Below the pieces are notes generated by a model, which made no database searches, was not told the origin of the DNA, and saw only the letters and a program-made list of their open reading frames with translations. From positions 434,001-498,000 of the forward strand of contig NZ_JACBYS010000001.1 of NCBI RefSeq assembly GCF_013408245.1: a DNA stretch of 64,000 bases, read 5' to 3'. Source of the DNA: Duganella sp. 1224 (GTDB lineage: Bacteria; Pseudomonadota; Gammaproteobacteria; Burkholderiales; Burkholderiaceae_D). Below are positions 27,534 to 37,957 of the stretch, one piece after another. Each line of letters begins with the position of its first letter. Within the stretch, counting starts at the first letter, position 1. The position numbers and the translations under genes were made by a program.

Positions 27534-29537
27534 TCAGGCCAGCGCTTCGAGCTGCTCGTTGAGCGCCAGCCACTGTTCTTCCAGCTCGCCCAGGTCCTTG
27601 CTGAAGAAGGCCTGGTCGGCCAGCAGCTGTTTCAGCTTGGCCTTGTTGGCGGCGTCGTAGATTGACTCCTCGCCCAGCTGCGCGTCCACCTCGGCCTTTT
27701 GCGCCGTGCGCTTGGCGATCTGCTCGTCCAGGCGCCTGATCTTTTGCTCGAGCGGTTTGCGCAGCGCGGACAGGCGCTGGCGCTCCTCGGCCTCCTTGCG
27801 CTTCTGCTCCTTGCTGTTGACGGCCGGCGCTTCCGCCGCCCTGGGCGGCGCCACCGGCGACTGCACCGGGAAGGCGGTCTGGTGCTCCTTGCCGGCGGCC
27901 GGCAGCACGTCGGTGCCTTTGCCCAGCTTGGTCTGGAACAGCCAGTCCTTGTAGTCATCCAGGTCGCCGTCGAACGGCTGCAGCTTGCCGTCAGCGACGA
28001 TGATGAACTGGTCGGTGGTGGCGCGCAGCAGGTGGCGGTCGTGCGAGACCACCACCAGCGTGCCCTCGAACTGCGCCAGCGCCTCGGTCAGCGCCTCGCG
28101 CGTTTCCAGGTCCAGGTGGTTGGTCGGTTCGTCCAGCAGCAGCAGGTTGGGGCGCTGCCACACGATCAGCGCCAGCGCCAGGCGCGCTTTCTCGCCGCCG
28201 GAGAACGGCGCGATCTTTTCGGTCACCATGGTGCCGGGGAAGTTGAAGCCGCCGAGGAAGTTGCGCAGCTCCTGCTCGCGCGTGGTCGGCGCGATCTTCA
28301 TCAGGTGCCACAGCGGCGATTCGTCGTGGCGCAGCATCTCGACCTGGTGCTGGGCGAAATAGCCGATGTTCAGGCCCTTGCCGGTGGTCGATTCGCCGGT
28401 CAGCGGCGCCAGCTCGCCGGCGATGGTCTTGATCAGCGTCGACTTGCCGGCGCCGTTCACGCCCAGCAGGCCGATACGCTGGCCGATCTGCAGCGAGAAG
28501 TTGATGCCGCGGACGATGGTTTTCTCGGCGATTTCGCCGGTCTTCTCGTTCTCGCTGCGGTAGCCGGCGTTGACGTCTTCCATCACCAGCAGCGGGTTGG
28601 GGGCGTTGAGCGGCTCGCGGAATTCGAACGAGAATTCGGCGGCGGCGCGCAGCGGCGCCAGTTCTTCCATCTTGGCCAGCGCCTTCATGCGGCTCTGCGC
28701 CTGGCGGGCCTTGGAGGCCTTGGCCTTGAAGCGCTCGATGAACGATTCCAGGTGCGCGCGCTTGCGCTGCTGCTTTTCCAGCGCGCCGGCGGCCAGCGCC
28801 ATCTGCGCCGCGCGCTGGCGCTCGAAGGCCGAGTAGTTGCCCGAGTAGCGCTTCAGCTTGCGCTCATCGATGTGGACGATGACGTTGACGATTTCGTCCA
28901 GGAAGTCGCGGTCGTGGGAAATGATCAGCAGCGTGCCGGTGTAGCGTTTGAGCCAGTCCTCCAGCCAGATGATGGCGTCCAGGTCCAGGTGGTTGGTCGG
29001 TTCGTCCAGCAGCAGCAGGTCGGAAGGGCACATCAGCGCCTGCGCCAGGTTCAGGCGCATGCGCCAGCCGCCGGAGAAGCTGGCCACCGGCTGCTGCATC
29101 TGGTCCAGCGTGAAGCCGAGGCCCAGCAGCAGCTGCTCGCCGCGCGATTGCACGGTGTAGGCGTCGGCGTCGGCCAGCGCGCTGTAGATCTCGCCGATGG
29201 CGATGCCGTTGTCGGTGGATTCCGGCTCGGCCTCCAGCCGCGCCAGTTCGGCCTGCAGCTTGCGCAGGTGGACGTCGCCGTCGATGGCGTAGTCCAGCGC
29301 CGCGCGTTCCAGCGGCGGCGTTTCCTGCGCCACGTAAGCCACGCGCCACTTGGCCGGGAAGTCGATATTGCCCTGGTCGGGATGCAGCTCGCCGCGCATC
29401 ATGGCAAACAGGCTGGATTTGCCGGCGCCGTTGGCGCCGATCAGGCCGATCTTGTCGCCCGGGTTGAGGGTGACGTCGACTTGCTCCAGCAGCGGCTTCA
29501 CGCCGCGCATCAGGCTAACTTGAGTGAAACGGATCAT
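27534..29537 (-). CDS. ABC-F ATPase, YheS-like
   Basis: 667-aa cytosolic ABC-F protein with two ATP-binding domains (Walker A GANGAGKSS and GVNGAGKST; signatures SGGWRMRLNLAQAL and FSGGEKARLALAL; Walker B LLLLDEPTNHLDL in both), the linker helix that reaches the ribosomal E/P site, and a C-terminal coiled coil. The N-terminus and linker match E. coli YheS rather than Uup or EttA. Family members rescue ribosomes stalled on particular nascent chains. Starts 2 bp after the prmB stop, so it is the last gene of yffB-dapE-prmB-yheS. Confidence 0.92.
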   Translation of the reverse strand: MIRFTQVSLMRGVKPLLEQVDVTLNPGDKIGLIGANGAGKSSLFAMMRGELHPDQGNIDFPAKWRVAYVAQETPPLERAALDYAIDGDVHLRKLQAELARLEAEPESTDNGIAIGEIYSALADADAYTVQSRGEQLLLGLGFTLDQMQQPVASFSGGWRMRLNLAQALMCPSDLLLLDEPTNHLDLDAIIWLEDWLKRYTGTLLIISHDRDFLDEIVNVIVHIDERKLKRYSGNYSAFERQRAAQMALAAGALEKQQRKRAHLESFIERFKAKASKARQAQSRMKALAKMEELAPLRAAAEFSFEFREPLNAPNPLLVMEDVNAGYRSENEKTGEIAEKTIVRGINFSLQIGQRIGLLGVNGAGKSTLIKTIAGELAPLTGESTTGKGLNIGYFAQHQVEMLRHDESPLWHLMKIAPTTREQELRNFLGGFNFPGTMVTEKIAPFSGGEKARLALALIVWQRPNLLLLDEPTNHLDLETREALTEALAQFEGTLVVVSHDRHLLRATTDQFIIVADGKLQPFDGDLDDYKDWLFQTKLGKGTDVLPAAGKEHQTAFPVQSPVAPPRAAEAPAVNSKEQKRKEAEERQRLSALRKPLEQKIRRLDEQIAKRTAQKAEVDAQLGEESIYDAANKAKLKQLLADQAFFSKDLGELEEQWLALNEQLEALA

Positions 29538-29539
29538 AT

Positions 29540-30427
29540 TTAAATTTTGAGCTGGTCGGCGGTCAGCAGGAAGACCATGTCGTCGCCATTGCTGGTGGTG
29601 AGCCAGGTCAGGCCCAATGCGCCGAAGGCGGCTTCCGCGTAGGCTTTTTCATTGCCGATTTCGACGATCAGCAGGCCGTCGTCGGTCAGGCGCTCGGCCG
29701 CGCCGGCGACGATGCGGCGCACGATGTCCATGCCATCCTTGCCGCCGTCCAGCGCCAGTTCCGGCTCGGCGCGGTACTCCATCGGCAGCTTGCTCATCGA
29801 ACTGGAATTGACGTACGGCGGATTGGTGATGATCAGGTCATACTTCCTGGCCGGCACGTTGGCGTACAGGTCGGACTGGATCAGCGTCAGGCGCTCCTCC
29901 AGCTCGTAGGTGGCGACGTTGCGCTTGGCCACCTCCAGCGCGTCGGCCGAGATGTCCACCGCGTCCACGTGCGCGTCCGGGAAGGCGTCCGCCATCATGA
30001 TGGCCAGGCAGCCGGAGCCGGTGCACAGCTCGAGGATGTTGGCCACGTTTTCCGGCTGGTTGACCCAGGGCGCGAAGTACTCGGGGATCAGCTCGGCGAT
30101 GAAGGAGCGCGGCACGATGGTGCGCTCGTCCACGTAGAACTTGTAGCTGCCCAGCCACGCCTCGTTGGTGATGTAGGCCGCCGGCACGCGCTGGTTGACG
30201 CGCCGGTCCAGCACCGCCAGCACCGCCGCCACTTCTTCCGGCAGCAGCTTGGCGTCCAGGAACGGGTCGAGGCGGTCCAGCGGCAGCTTGAGGGTGTGCA
30301 GGATCAGGTAGGCCGCTTCGTCGAACGCCTCGGCGCTGCCGTGGCCGAAGAACAGCTGGGCGGTGTTGAAGCGGGTGACGGCGTAGCGCAACAGGTCGCG
30401 CGGCGTGGTGAAGAGAGTCGTGGTCAT
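29540..30427 (-). CDS. prmB: PrmB, ribosomal protein L3 glutamine methyltransferase
   Basis: 295-aa SAM-dependent N5-glutamine methyltransferase. The helical N-terminal domain (TPRDLLRYAVTRFNTAQLFFGHG) is that of PrmB; the SAM site is ILELCTGSGCLAIMMA and the catalytic motif is NPPYVNSSSM. It modifies a Gln of ribosomal protein L3 during 50S assembly. Located 7 bp after dapE in a tight operon. Confidence 0.94.
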   Translation of the reverse strand: MTTTLFTTPRDLLRYAVTRFNTAQLFFGHGSAEAFDEAAYLILHTLKLPLDRLDPFLDAKLLPEEVAAVLAVLDRRVNQRVPAAYITNEAWLGSYKFYVDERTIVPRSFIAELIPEYFAPWVNQPENVANILELCTGSGCLAIMMADAFPDAHVDAVDISADALEVAKRNVATYELEERLTLIQSDLYANVPARKYDLIITNPPYVNSSSMSKLPMEYRAEPELALDGGKDGMDIVRRIVAGAAERLTDDGLLIVEIGNEKAYAEAAFGALGLTWLTTSNGDDMVFLLTADQLKI

Positions 30428-30434
30428 GGCGGTT

Positions 30435-31923
<1,489 letters not shown>

Positions 31924-32018
31924 GATCGGTCGGGAAAGTTGGACCCGCTAGGATACCATGCCCGCCCCCCGGCCCGGTAGTTGGGTGGGGAGCAGGTCCA
32001 GCCCCCGTGTGGCAAAAC

Positions 32019-32124
32019 GACTGCTTTTCGTTCTGCTTTCTTCTGCTTTGTTCTGAAACGCTCTGTTTTGAACTTTACAGAACATTTCAGGGTCTAACAG
32101 AAAAAAACAGAAGGAGAAGCAGAA
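32019..32124. promoter_or_regulatory. Symmetric 10-bp-phased TTCTG/CAGAA operator array
   Basis: CTG cores at 32021, 32033, 32043, 32053 and 32063 mirror CAG cores at 32078, 32088, 32098, 32108 and 32120 exactly around 32071.5. The inner four on each side are spaced exactly 10 bp, and the outer pair 12 bp. Most are full TTCTG (left) or CAGAA (right). All inner sites would face one side of the helix. The array contains the AAGGAG ribosome-binding site (32111-32116), and its last element abuts the ATG of the next gene. It looks like a multi-site operator for cooperative binding of a dimeric protein, probably the RHH-like product encoded immediately downstream, and could also act on the divergent yffB-dapE operon. 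Confidence 0.8.
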
Positions 32125-32762
32125 TGAAATCCACAGTGTCTGTGCAGGTCGATGCGGATACCATGCTCCGCCTCATTTCCCTCCTCAAAGTGCGCGGTGG
32201 CGCGCAAGACCTCGCCGAGGCGCTCAGCAGCGCAGTCGAGCTCTGGTTGCGCGAGCAATCGCAGCTGCCGTTCGACTGCAATCCCGCCAGCGTGCGCGGC
32301 TACCAATGGAAGTCGCTGTTCCTGCCGGAGGGCACCGAGCTGCGCTCGTGGAGCTACGGCGCATGCAATCACGCGCGCGTGGTTGGCGACGAAATCATCC
32401 ACAAGGGCAAACCGGTCACGCCCAACCAATTCGCCCAATCTTTTGCCCGCAGCATGCGCAACGCCTGGAAGGACCTGTCGATCCGCCGTCCGCAGGACAA
32501 ACAATTCAAGATGGCGCACCGCCTGCGGCTGGAGCAGGCCCAGGCCGCGCCAGCCGGTCCGCCGCGGCCCGCGCCGGGCGCCGCGCTGGCGGACGCCACG
32601 GCCTGCGCGTTACTGACCGCGGCGCCATCGCAACTGCCAGTCAGCCAGCCGCCCGTGCCGGCGCAACCGGGGCCGGCCCGTCCGCTGCCGGCCGGCGTAG
32701 GCTGGGATTGGCCGGAGCGCCGCAAATTCCGCTTCCGCCTGGAAGACGTCGCGTTTGATTAG
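32124..32762 (+). CDS. RHH-like DNA-binding protein, uncharacterised
   Basis: 212-aa protein. Residues about 3-45 read as a ribbon-helix-helix domain: a strand (TVSVQVD), then two helices separated by a Gly turn (LRLISLLKVRGG, then DLAEALSSAVELWLREQ). Residues about 48-135 form a second conserved-looking domain (YQWKSLFLPEGTELRSWSYG, VVGDEIIHKGKPVTPNQFAQ, RNAWKDLSIRRP) with faint resemblance to RAMA-type modules. A Pro/Ala-rich linker at about 140-190 leads to a short basic/acidic tail (PERRKFRFRLEDVAFD). The start is set by AAGGAG 7 bp before the ATG at 32124. It is inserted on the opposite strand between pilU and yffB. Function unknown; autoregulation through the array is my inference. Confidence 0.75.
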   Translation: MKSTVSVQVDADTMLRLISLLKVRGGAQDLAEALSSAVELWLREQSQLPFDCNPASVRGYQWKSLFLPEGTELRSWSYGACNHARVVGDEIIHKGKPVTPNQFAQSFARSMRNAWKDLSIRRPQDKQFKMAHRLRLEQAQAAPAGPPRPAPGAALADATACALLTAAPSQLPVSQPPVPAQPGPARPLPAGVGWDWPERRKFRFRLEDVAFD

Positions 32763-32770
32763 GCAAAAAG

Positions 32771-33916
32771 CTAGGTATTGAGCGTGAACTCGGTGAACGA
32801 CGCTTCGCTCGGCGCGGCCTTGGCCTCCGGCTCCGCCGCCTGACCAGACTTGCTGTCCGGCCCATTATTCAGGAGCCACAGCAGATTGGTGGCCGAATCG
32901 GCGTGGGCCAGCGCCTCGTCCTGGCTGATCTGGCCATCCTGCACCAGCTTGAGCAAGGCCTGCTCGAACGACTGCGAGCCGGGCGACATGCTCTTCTCCA
33001 TGGCCTCCTTGATCTGGCCGATTTCGCCCTTCTCGATCAGGTCCGAGATATAGCGCGTATTGACCATCACCTCCACCGCCGCCGAGCGCGTGCCGCCGTT
33101 CACCGAGCGCACCAGCCGCTGCGACACGATGGCCTTGATGGTGGTCGACAGATCCTGCAGCAGGGCGGGGCGGTTCTCGATCGGATAGAAGCTGATAATG
33201 CGGTTCAAGGCGTTATAGCTGTTATTGGCATGCAGCGTCGCCAGCACCAGGTGGCCCGACTGCGCGTAGGCCAGCGCCGCCGCCATGGTTTCCTTGTCGC
33301 GGATCTCGCCGATCAGGATGCAATCGGGCGCCTGGCGCATCGAGTTGCGCAGCGCGGTGGCAAAGTCCTTCGCGTCGCTGCCGATTTCGCGCTGGTTGAC
33401 GATGGATTTCTTGTTGCGGAACAGGTACTCGATCGGATCTTCCAGCGTCAGGATATGGCCGGAGCGCAGTTCGTTGCGGTGATCGAGCATGGAGGCGATG
33501 GTAGTTGACTTGCCGGAGCCGGTGGAACCCACCAGCAGCAGCAGGCCGCGCTTCTCCATGATCAGATCCGCCAGCACTGGCGGCAATTGCAGGTCGGCCA
33601 GCGGCGGGATGGTGGCCGGCACAAAGCGGAACACCGCCGAAATGCTGCCGCGCTGGCGGAAGGCCGACAGGCGGAAGCGGCCCAGATTGGGGACCGACAC
33701 ACCCATGTTCAACTCATTAGTGGCGGCCAGCTCCTCCATCTGCTCCGGCGAGGCGATTTCCGCCAGCAGCGCGTGGATGTTTTCCGGCTCCAGCTTCTGC
33801 TGGTTGATCGGGATAAGGTTGCCGTTGATCTTGATGTGCACCGGCGAATTCACCGCGAAGAACATGTCCGACGCGTTTTTTTCCTTCATCAGCTGGAACA
33901 GGCGGTCCATTGCCAT
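32771..33916 (-). CDS. pilU: PilU, type IV pilus retraction ATPase
   Basis: 381-aa PilT/PilU-family hexameric ATPase (N-terminal PAS-like domain; Walker A GSTGSGKSTT; Asp box TLEDPIEY; Walker B CILIGEIRDKETM; His box). Length fits PilU (about 380) more than PilT (about 345). It assists PilT in retracting type IVa pili. The ATG at 33916 with GGGAGA upstream is preferred over the in-frame ATG at 34006, which would lie in a palindromic repeat. In this group of bacteria it commonly sits among dap genes with no pathway relation; it converges with the RHH-like gene (8 bp between stops). Confidence 0.88.
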   Translation of the reverse strand: MAMDRLFQLMKEKNASDMFFAVNSPVHIKINGNLIPINQQKLEPENIHALLAEIASPEQMEELAATNELNMGVSVPNLGRFRLSAFRQRGSISAVFRFVPATIPPLADLQLPPVLADLIMEKRGLLLLVGSTGSGKSTTIASMLDHRNELRSGHILTLEDPIEYLFRNKKSIVNQREIGSDAKDFATALRNSMRQAPDCILIGEIRDKETMAAALAYAQSGHLVLATLHANNSYNALNRIISFYPIENRPALLQDLSTTIKAIVSQRLVRSVNGGTRSAAVEVMVNTRYISDLIEKGEIGQIKEAMEKSMSPGSQSFEQALLKLVQDGQISQDEALAHADSATNLLWLLNNGPDSKSGQAAEPEAKAAPSEASFTEFTLNT

Positions 33917-33990
33917 GGTGATCTCCCTGGTTACCCCAAAACCTTGCCGCCCCTGCCTATGCTTTAGCCGTTGGCTGCAGATATGCCGCA

Positions 33991-34034
33991 GGGTCTGACC
34001 CCGCACGGGGTCAGACCCAGGTTGGCCGTGCGGG
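33991..34034 (-). repeat. GGTCTGACCCC palindromic repeat, copy 1
   Basis: Minus-strand CCCGCACGGCCAAC followed by a perfect 28-bp palindrome built from GGGTCTGACCCC and GGGGTCAGACCC arms. It begins just after the dapD stop codon and precedes pilU. Related copies occur at 43340 and 48179. The hairpin could terminate or attenuate the dapC-dapD transcript. Confidence 0.88.
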
Positions 34035-34035
34035 T

Positions 34036-34863
34036 TTAAACGCCGCGCAGCAACTCATTAATGCTGGTCTTGGAGCGCGTCTGCGCATCCACGCGCTTGA
34101 CGATCACCGCGCAATACAGCGAATACTTGCCATCTTCCGAAGGCAGCGAACCCGACACCACCACCGACCCCGCCGGCACGCGGCCATAAGTCACCTCGCC
34201 GGTGGCGCGATCATAAATCTTGGTCGACTGGCCGATATACACGCCCATCGAAATCACCGAGTTCTCCTCGACGATCACCCCCTCAACGATCTCCGAGCGC
34301 GCGCCGATGAAGCAGTTATCCTCGATGATGGTCGGATTGGCCTGCATCGGCTCCAGCACGCCGCCGATGCCCACGCCGCCCGACAGGTGAACATTCTTGC
34401 CGATCTGCGCGCACGAACCCACCGTGGCCCAGGTATCCACCATCGCGCCCTCATCGACGTAGGCGCCGATGTTGACGTAGGACGGCATCAGCACCACGTT
34501 CTTGGCGATGAACGAACCGCGACGCGCCACCGCTGGCGGCACCACGCGGAAGCCGCCCTTGGCGAAATCGTCGGCGCTGTAGTTGGCGAACTTGGTCGGC
34601 ACCTTGTCATAGAACTGCATGGTGCCATCCGACGGCAGCACCACGTTGTTCTCCAGGCGGAACGACAGCAGCACGGCCTTCTTCACCCACTGGTTGACGA
34701 CCCAGGTGCCGGTGGCCTTGTCGGCCACGCGGATGGTGCCCGCGTCCAGGCCGGCCAGCACGTGGTTGACGGCGTCGCGCAGTTCGGCGGAACCGTTGGC
34801 CGGGTTGATGTTCGCGCGGTCTTCCCAGGCGGTTTCGATGATGTTCTGGAGTTGTTGGCTCAT
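34036..34863 (-). CDS. dapD: DapD, tetrahydrodipicolinate N-succinyltransferase
   Basis: 275-aa acyltransferase with left-handed beta-helix hexapeptide repeats ([40 protein letters not shown]). It transfers succinyl from succinyl-CoA to tetrahydrodipicolinate in lysine/mDAP synthesis. Located 10 bp after dapC, with which it forms an operon. Confidence 0.96.
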   Translation of the reverse strand: MSQQLQNIIETAWEDRANINPANGSAELRDAVNHVLAGLDAGTIRVADKATGTWVVNQWVKKAVLLSFRLENNVVLPSDGTMQFYDKVPTKFANYSADDFAKGGFRVVPPAVARRGSFIAKNVVLMPSYVNIGAYVDEGAMVDTWATVGSCAQIGKNVHLSGGVGIGGVLEPMQANPTIIEDNCFIGARSEIVEGVIVEENSVISMGVYIGQSTKIYDRATGEVTYGRVPAGSVVVSGSLPSEDGKYSLYCAVIVKRVDAQTRSKTSINELLRGV

Positions 34864-34873
34864 GATGGACTCT

Positions 34874-36088
34874 TTAATTATTAAGGGACTTGCAGAATTG
34901 GACTATGCGCCGCGCCGCCTCCAGGCCTTCGGCCGTCTCGGCGACCAGCGCCATGCGGATGCGGTTGCGGCCCGGGTTGACGCCGTGCGCCTCGCGCGCC
35001 AGGTAGCTGCCCGGCAGGACGGTGACATTATAGTCGGCGTACAGGCGCTGGGCGAATTCGGTGTCGGACAGGCCGGTGCGGCTGACGTCCGCCCACAGAT
35101 AGAAGCTGGCGTCCGGCAGGTCGACGTCCAGCACCTCCTTCAGCAGCGGGGTGATGGCGTTGAACTTGGCGCGGTACTGCGCGCGGTTGTCCTCGACGTG
35201 GGCCTCGTCGTTCCAGGCCGCGATCGACGCCGCCTGCACGGCCAGGCTCATGGCGCCGCCGTGGTAGGTGCGGTACAGCAGGAACTTCTTCAGCACCTCG
35301 GCGTCGCCGGCCACGAAGCCCGAGCGCATGCCCGGCACGTTGGAGCGCTTGGACAGGCTGCTGAACACCACCAGCCGCGCATACGGCTGGTCGATGGTGG
35401 CCAGGCCCAGTTGGTGGGCTGCCTCCATCGCGCCCAATGGCGGCTGCGCGCCATGGTAAATCTCCGAGTAGCACTCGTCGGCGGCGATGATGAAGTTGTA
35501 GCGCTCCGACAGCGCGAACAGGTGTTCCCAGTCGGTCAGCGACAGCACCGCGCCGGTCGGATTGCCGGGCGAGCAGACGAACAGCAGCGCCACGCGCTGC
35601 CACACCGAGTCCGGGATGCTGTCGTAATCGCAGCCGAAGTTACGCGCCGGGTCGGAGTTGACGAAATACGGCTCGGCGCCGGCCAGATAGGCCGCGCCCT
35701 CATAAATCTGGTAGAACGGATTCGGGCTCACCACCACCGAGTTGGCGTCCTTGTCGATCACCGCCTGGGTCAGCGCGAACAGCGCCTCGCGCGAGCCGTT
35801 CACCGGCAGCACCTGGGTGGCGGGATTCAGCCTGGGCAGGTTGTAGCGGCGTTCCAGCCAGCCGGCGATGGCCGCGCGCAGCCCGGGCGAGCCGATGGTG
35901 GTCGGATACACGGCCAGGCCGGCCAGGTTGTCGGTCAGCGCCTGCTCGATGAACTTGGGCGTCGGATGCTTGGGCTCACCCATGCCAAGGCTGATCGCCT
36001 GGTACTGCGGATTGGGCGTCACCGGCTCAAACAGCAGGCGCAGTTTTTCGAACGGGTAGGGATGGAGCTTGTCGAGAAGTGGGTTCAT
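34874..36088 (-). CDS. dapC: DapC, succinyldiaminopimelate transaminase
   Basis: 404-aa class I/II PLP aminotransferase. The PLP lysine is in [28 protein letters not shown] and the C-terminal RIRMAL arginine region are typical. Together with dapD immediately downstream and dapE nearby it completes the succinylase branch of lysine biosynthesis, which supports the dapC assignment over generic aminotransferases. First gene of the leftward unit, divergent from the DUF4153 gene. Confidence 0.92.
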   Translation of the reverse strand: MNPLLDKLHPYPFEKLRLLFEPVTPNPQYQAISLGMGEPKHPTPKFIEQALTDNLAGLAVYPTTIGSPGLRAAIAGWLERRYNLPRLNPATQVLPVNGSREALFALTQAVIDKDANSVVVSPNPFYQIYEGAAYLAGAEPYFVNSDPARNFGCDYDSIPDSVWQRVALLFVCSPGNPTGAVLSLTDWEHLFALSERYNFIIAADECYSEIYHGAQPPLGAMEAAHQLGLATIDQPYARLVVFSSLSKRSNVPGMRSGFVAGDAEVLKKFLLYRTYHGGAMSLAVQAASIAAWNDEAHVEDNRAQYRAKFNAITPLLKEVLDVDLPDASFYLWADVSRTGLSDTEFAQRLYADYNVTVLPGSYLAREAHGVNPGRNRIRMALVAETAEGLEAARRIVQFCKSLNN

Positions 36089-36175
36089 AGTCTTTGATTA
36101 TAGCGCCTCCGCGCCGGTGCGGACATCCATGCTAAATTAGTAAAATAATGGAATAGACAAGCGCGGAGCCCCATC

Positions 36176-37957
36176 ATGGAACAAAACGACACGGCGCTGG
36201 GCGCGGAGGTCAGCCTGCGCGTGATGGCGGCGCGGCTGGCGGCCGGGCTGGCGCAAGGCCTGCTGCTGTACTGGCTGTACCGCGCCGCCAGGGAAGGCCT
36301 GTGGCCGGCCGGCGCGCCTTACCTCATGACGCCGCTGGTGATGCTCGGATTGATGCTGCCGGTGGTGCTGATCTCCAGCCTGGGCCACATGGCGCCGCGC
36401 AAAACGGCGCGGTGGACGCTGACGGCGGGCCTGGTGCTGGCCGTGCTGGCGCTGCACGACAGCTGGCGCGCCGCCGGCCTGGCCGAGCTGGCGGCCGGCC
36501 CGATCGCCCGGCCGGTGCGCAACGCGCCCTCGTGGACGCTGCTGTGGTTCGGCGCCGCCTTCCTGTACATCGCCCACGCGCTGGTGATGGCCGGCGTGCA
36601 GGACAGGCGGCGCGTGGCCACGTACGACAGCTACTTCGAGGTGGCATGGAAGCTGGCGGTGCAGCTGCTGTTTTCGCTGTTCTTCGTCGCCGCGCTGTGG
36701 GCCGTGCTGTGGATGGGCGCCGGGCTGTTTGAGCTGGTGCGGCTGACCTTCTTCAAAACCCTGCTGCAGCGCGACTGGTTCTACGTGCCGGTGATCTGCT
36801 TTGCCTGGTCGTGCGCGATGCACGTCACCGACGTGCGGCCAGCCATCGTGCGCGGCATCCGCACGCTGCTACTGGTGCTGTCGTCGTGGATCCTGCCGGT
36901 GGCGGTGCTCATCATCTGCGGCTTCCTGTGCACGCTGCCGTTCACCGGCCTGCAGGCGCTGTGGGGCACGCGCCACGCCACGTCGCTGCTGCTGACCGCC
37001 ATGGCCATGCTCATCCTGCTGATCAACGCCGCCTTCCAGAACGGCCACGCCACGGTGGCGCTGGTGATCCGCGTCAGCGCGCGCACGGCGGCGCTGCTGC
37101 TGTTGCCGCTGGCCGGCGTCGCCATCTACGCCCTCGGCCTGCGCGTGCACGCCTACGGCTGGACGGTGGACCGCATCGTGGCGGCGGCCTGCCTGCTGGT
37201 GGCCAGCTGCTATGCGCTGGGCTACCAGTGGGCCGCCCACCAGTACGACACCTGGCTGCTGCCGATCGCCCGCATCAACGTCTGGACCGCGTACGTGGTG
37301 CTGGCGCTGATCGTGGCGCTGTTCACGCCGATCGCCGATCCGGCGCGGCTTTCGGTCAACAGCCAGCTGGCGCGGCTGGACCGGGGGCGCGTCACGGCGG
37401 ACAAGTTCGACTATGCCTACCTGCGCTTCGAGGGGCAGCGCTACGGCGACGCCGCGCTGCGGCGGATGGCGGCGCAGGGCAACGCCAGGGCGGCGGCCGC
37501 GCTCAAGCTCAGCAACCGATGGGCACCGCCGGCGGAGGCGGCCACCGCGGAGGTCGTCACGGCCAATCTGACGGTATGGCCGAGCGGCGCCGCGCTGCCG
37601 GCCGGCTTCGCGGCGCAAGCCTGGCGCGAGGCGCCGGGGACGCCGATGCCGCCATGCCTGCGGTACGCCAACCAGCCGTGCGACGCCGTGCTGCTGGACG
37701 CCGACGGCGACGGCAAGCAGGAAGTGCTGCTGCTCGGGCCTGCCTACATGGGCGGCCTGCTGTATGGCGAGACGGCGCCGGGGCAGTGGGCACTGGTGGC
37801 GCAACTGCCCGCCGCCTCCTGCGACGCTGTGCGCGATCGCCTGAAAGCCGGGCGCTTTGCCCAGGCCGCGCCACGCTGGAAAGCGCTGCAGGTGGGCGGC
37901 GCGCAGCTGCAGTTCACGCAGCAGTTCAGCGGCGCCGACTGCGGTGCCGTCAACTAG
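36176..37957 (+). CDS. DUF4153 membrane protein
   Basis: 593-aa integral membrane protein with about ten to eleven hydrophobic helices in the first 400 residues (DUF4153-type; ATYDSYFEVAWKLAVQLLFS is characteristic) and a soluble C-terminal region of about 190 residues that in some relatives follows the membrane part. Function unknown. It stands alone between dapC (divergent) and the isochorismatase-like gene (convergent, 8-bp overlap). Confidence 0.85.
   Translation: MEQNDTALGAEVSLRVMAARLAAGLAQGLLLYWLYRAAREGLWPAGAPYLMTPLVMLGLMLPVVLISSLGHMAPRKTARWTLTAGLVLAVLALHDSWRAAGLAELAAGPIARPVRNAPSWTLLWFGAAFLYIAHALVMAGVQDRRRVATYDSYFEVAWKLAVQLLFSLFFVAALWAVLWMGAGLFELVRLTFFKTLLQRDWFYVPVICFAWSCAMHVTDVRPAIVRGIRTLLLVLSSWILPVAVLIICGFLCTLPFTGLQALWGTRHATSLLLTAMAMLILLINAAFQNGHATVALVIRVSARTAALLLLPLAGVAIYALGLRVHAYGWTVDRIVAAACLLVASCYALGYQWAAHQYDTWLLPIARINVWTAYVVLALIVALFTPIADPARLSVNSQLARLDRGRVTADKFDYAYLRFEGQRYGDAALRRMAAQGNARAAAALKLSNRWAPPAEAATAEVVTANLTVWPSGAALPAGFAAQAWREAPGTPMPPCLRYANQPCDAVLLDADGDGKQEVLLLGPAYMGGLLYGETAPGQWALVAQLPAASCDAVRDRLKAGRFAQAAPRWKALQVGGAQLQFTQQFSGADCGAVN

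Noticed and set aside
32007..32123. Upstream in-frame extension of the RHH-like gene (39 residues)
   Set aside because: Encoded by the phased operator array itself; the ATG at 32124 has a strong ribosome-binding site and begins the RHH-like strand.
32019..32124. Phased array as a CRISPR or RNA hairpin
   Set aside because: Units are 10 bp with 5-bp conserved cores, too short for CRISPR. As RNA it would give 5-bp stems separated by 5x5 internal loops, unlikely to be stable; a DNA operator explains the helical phase better.
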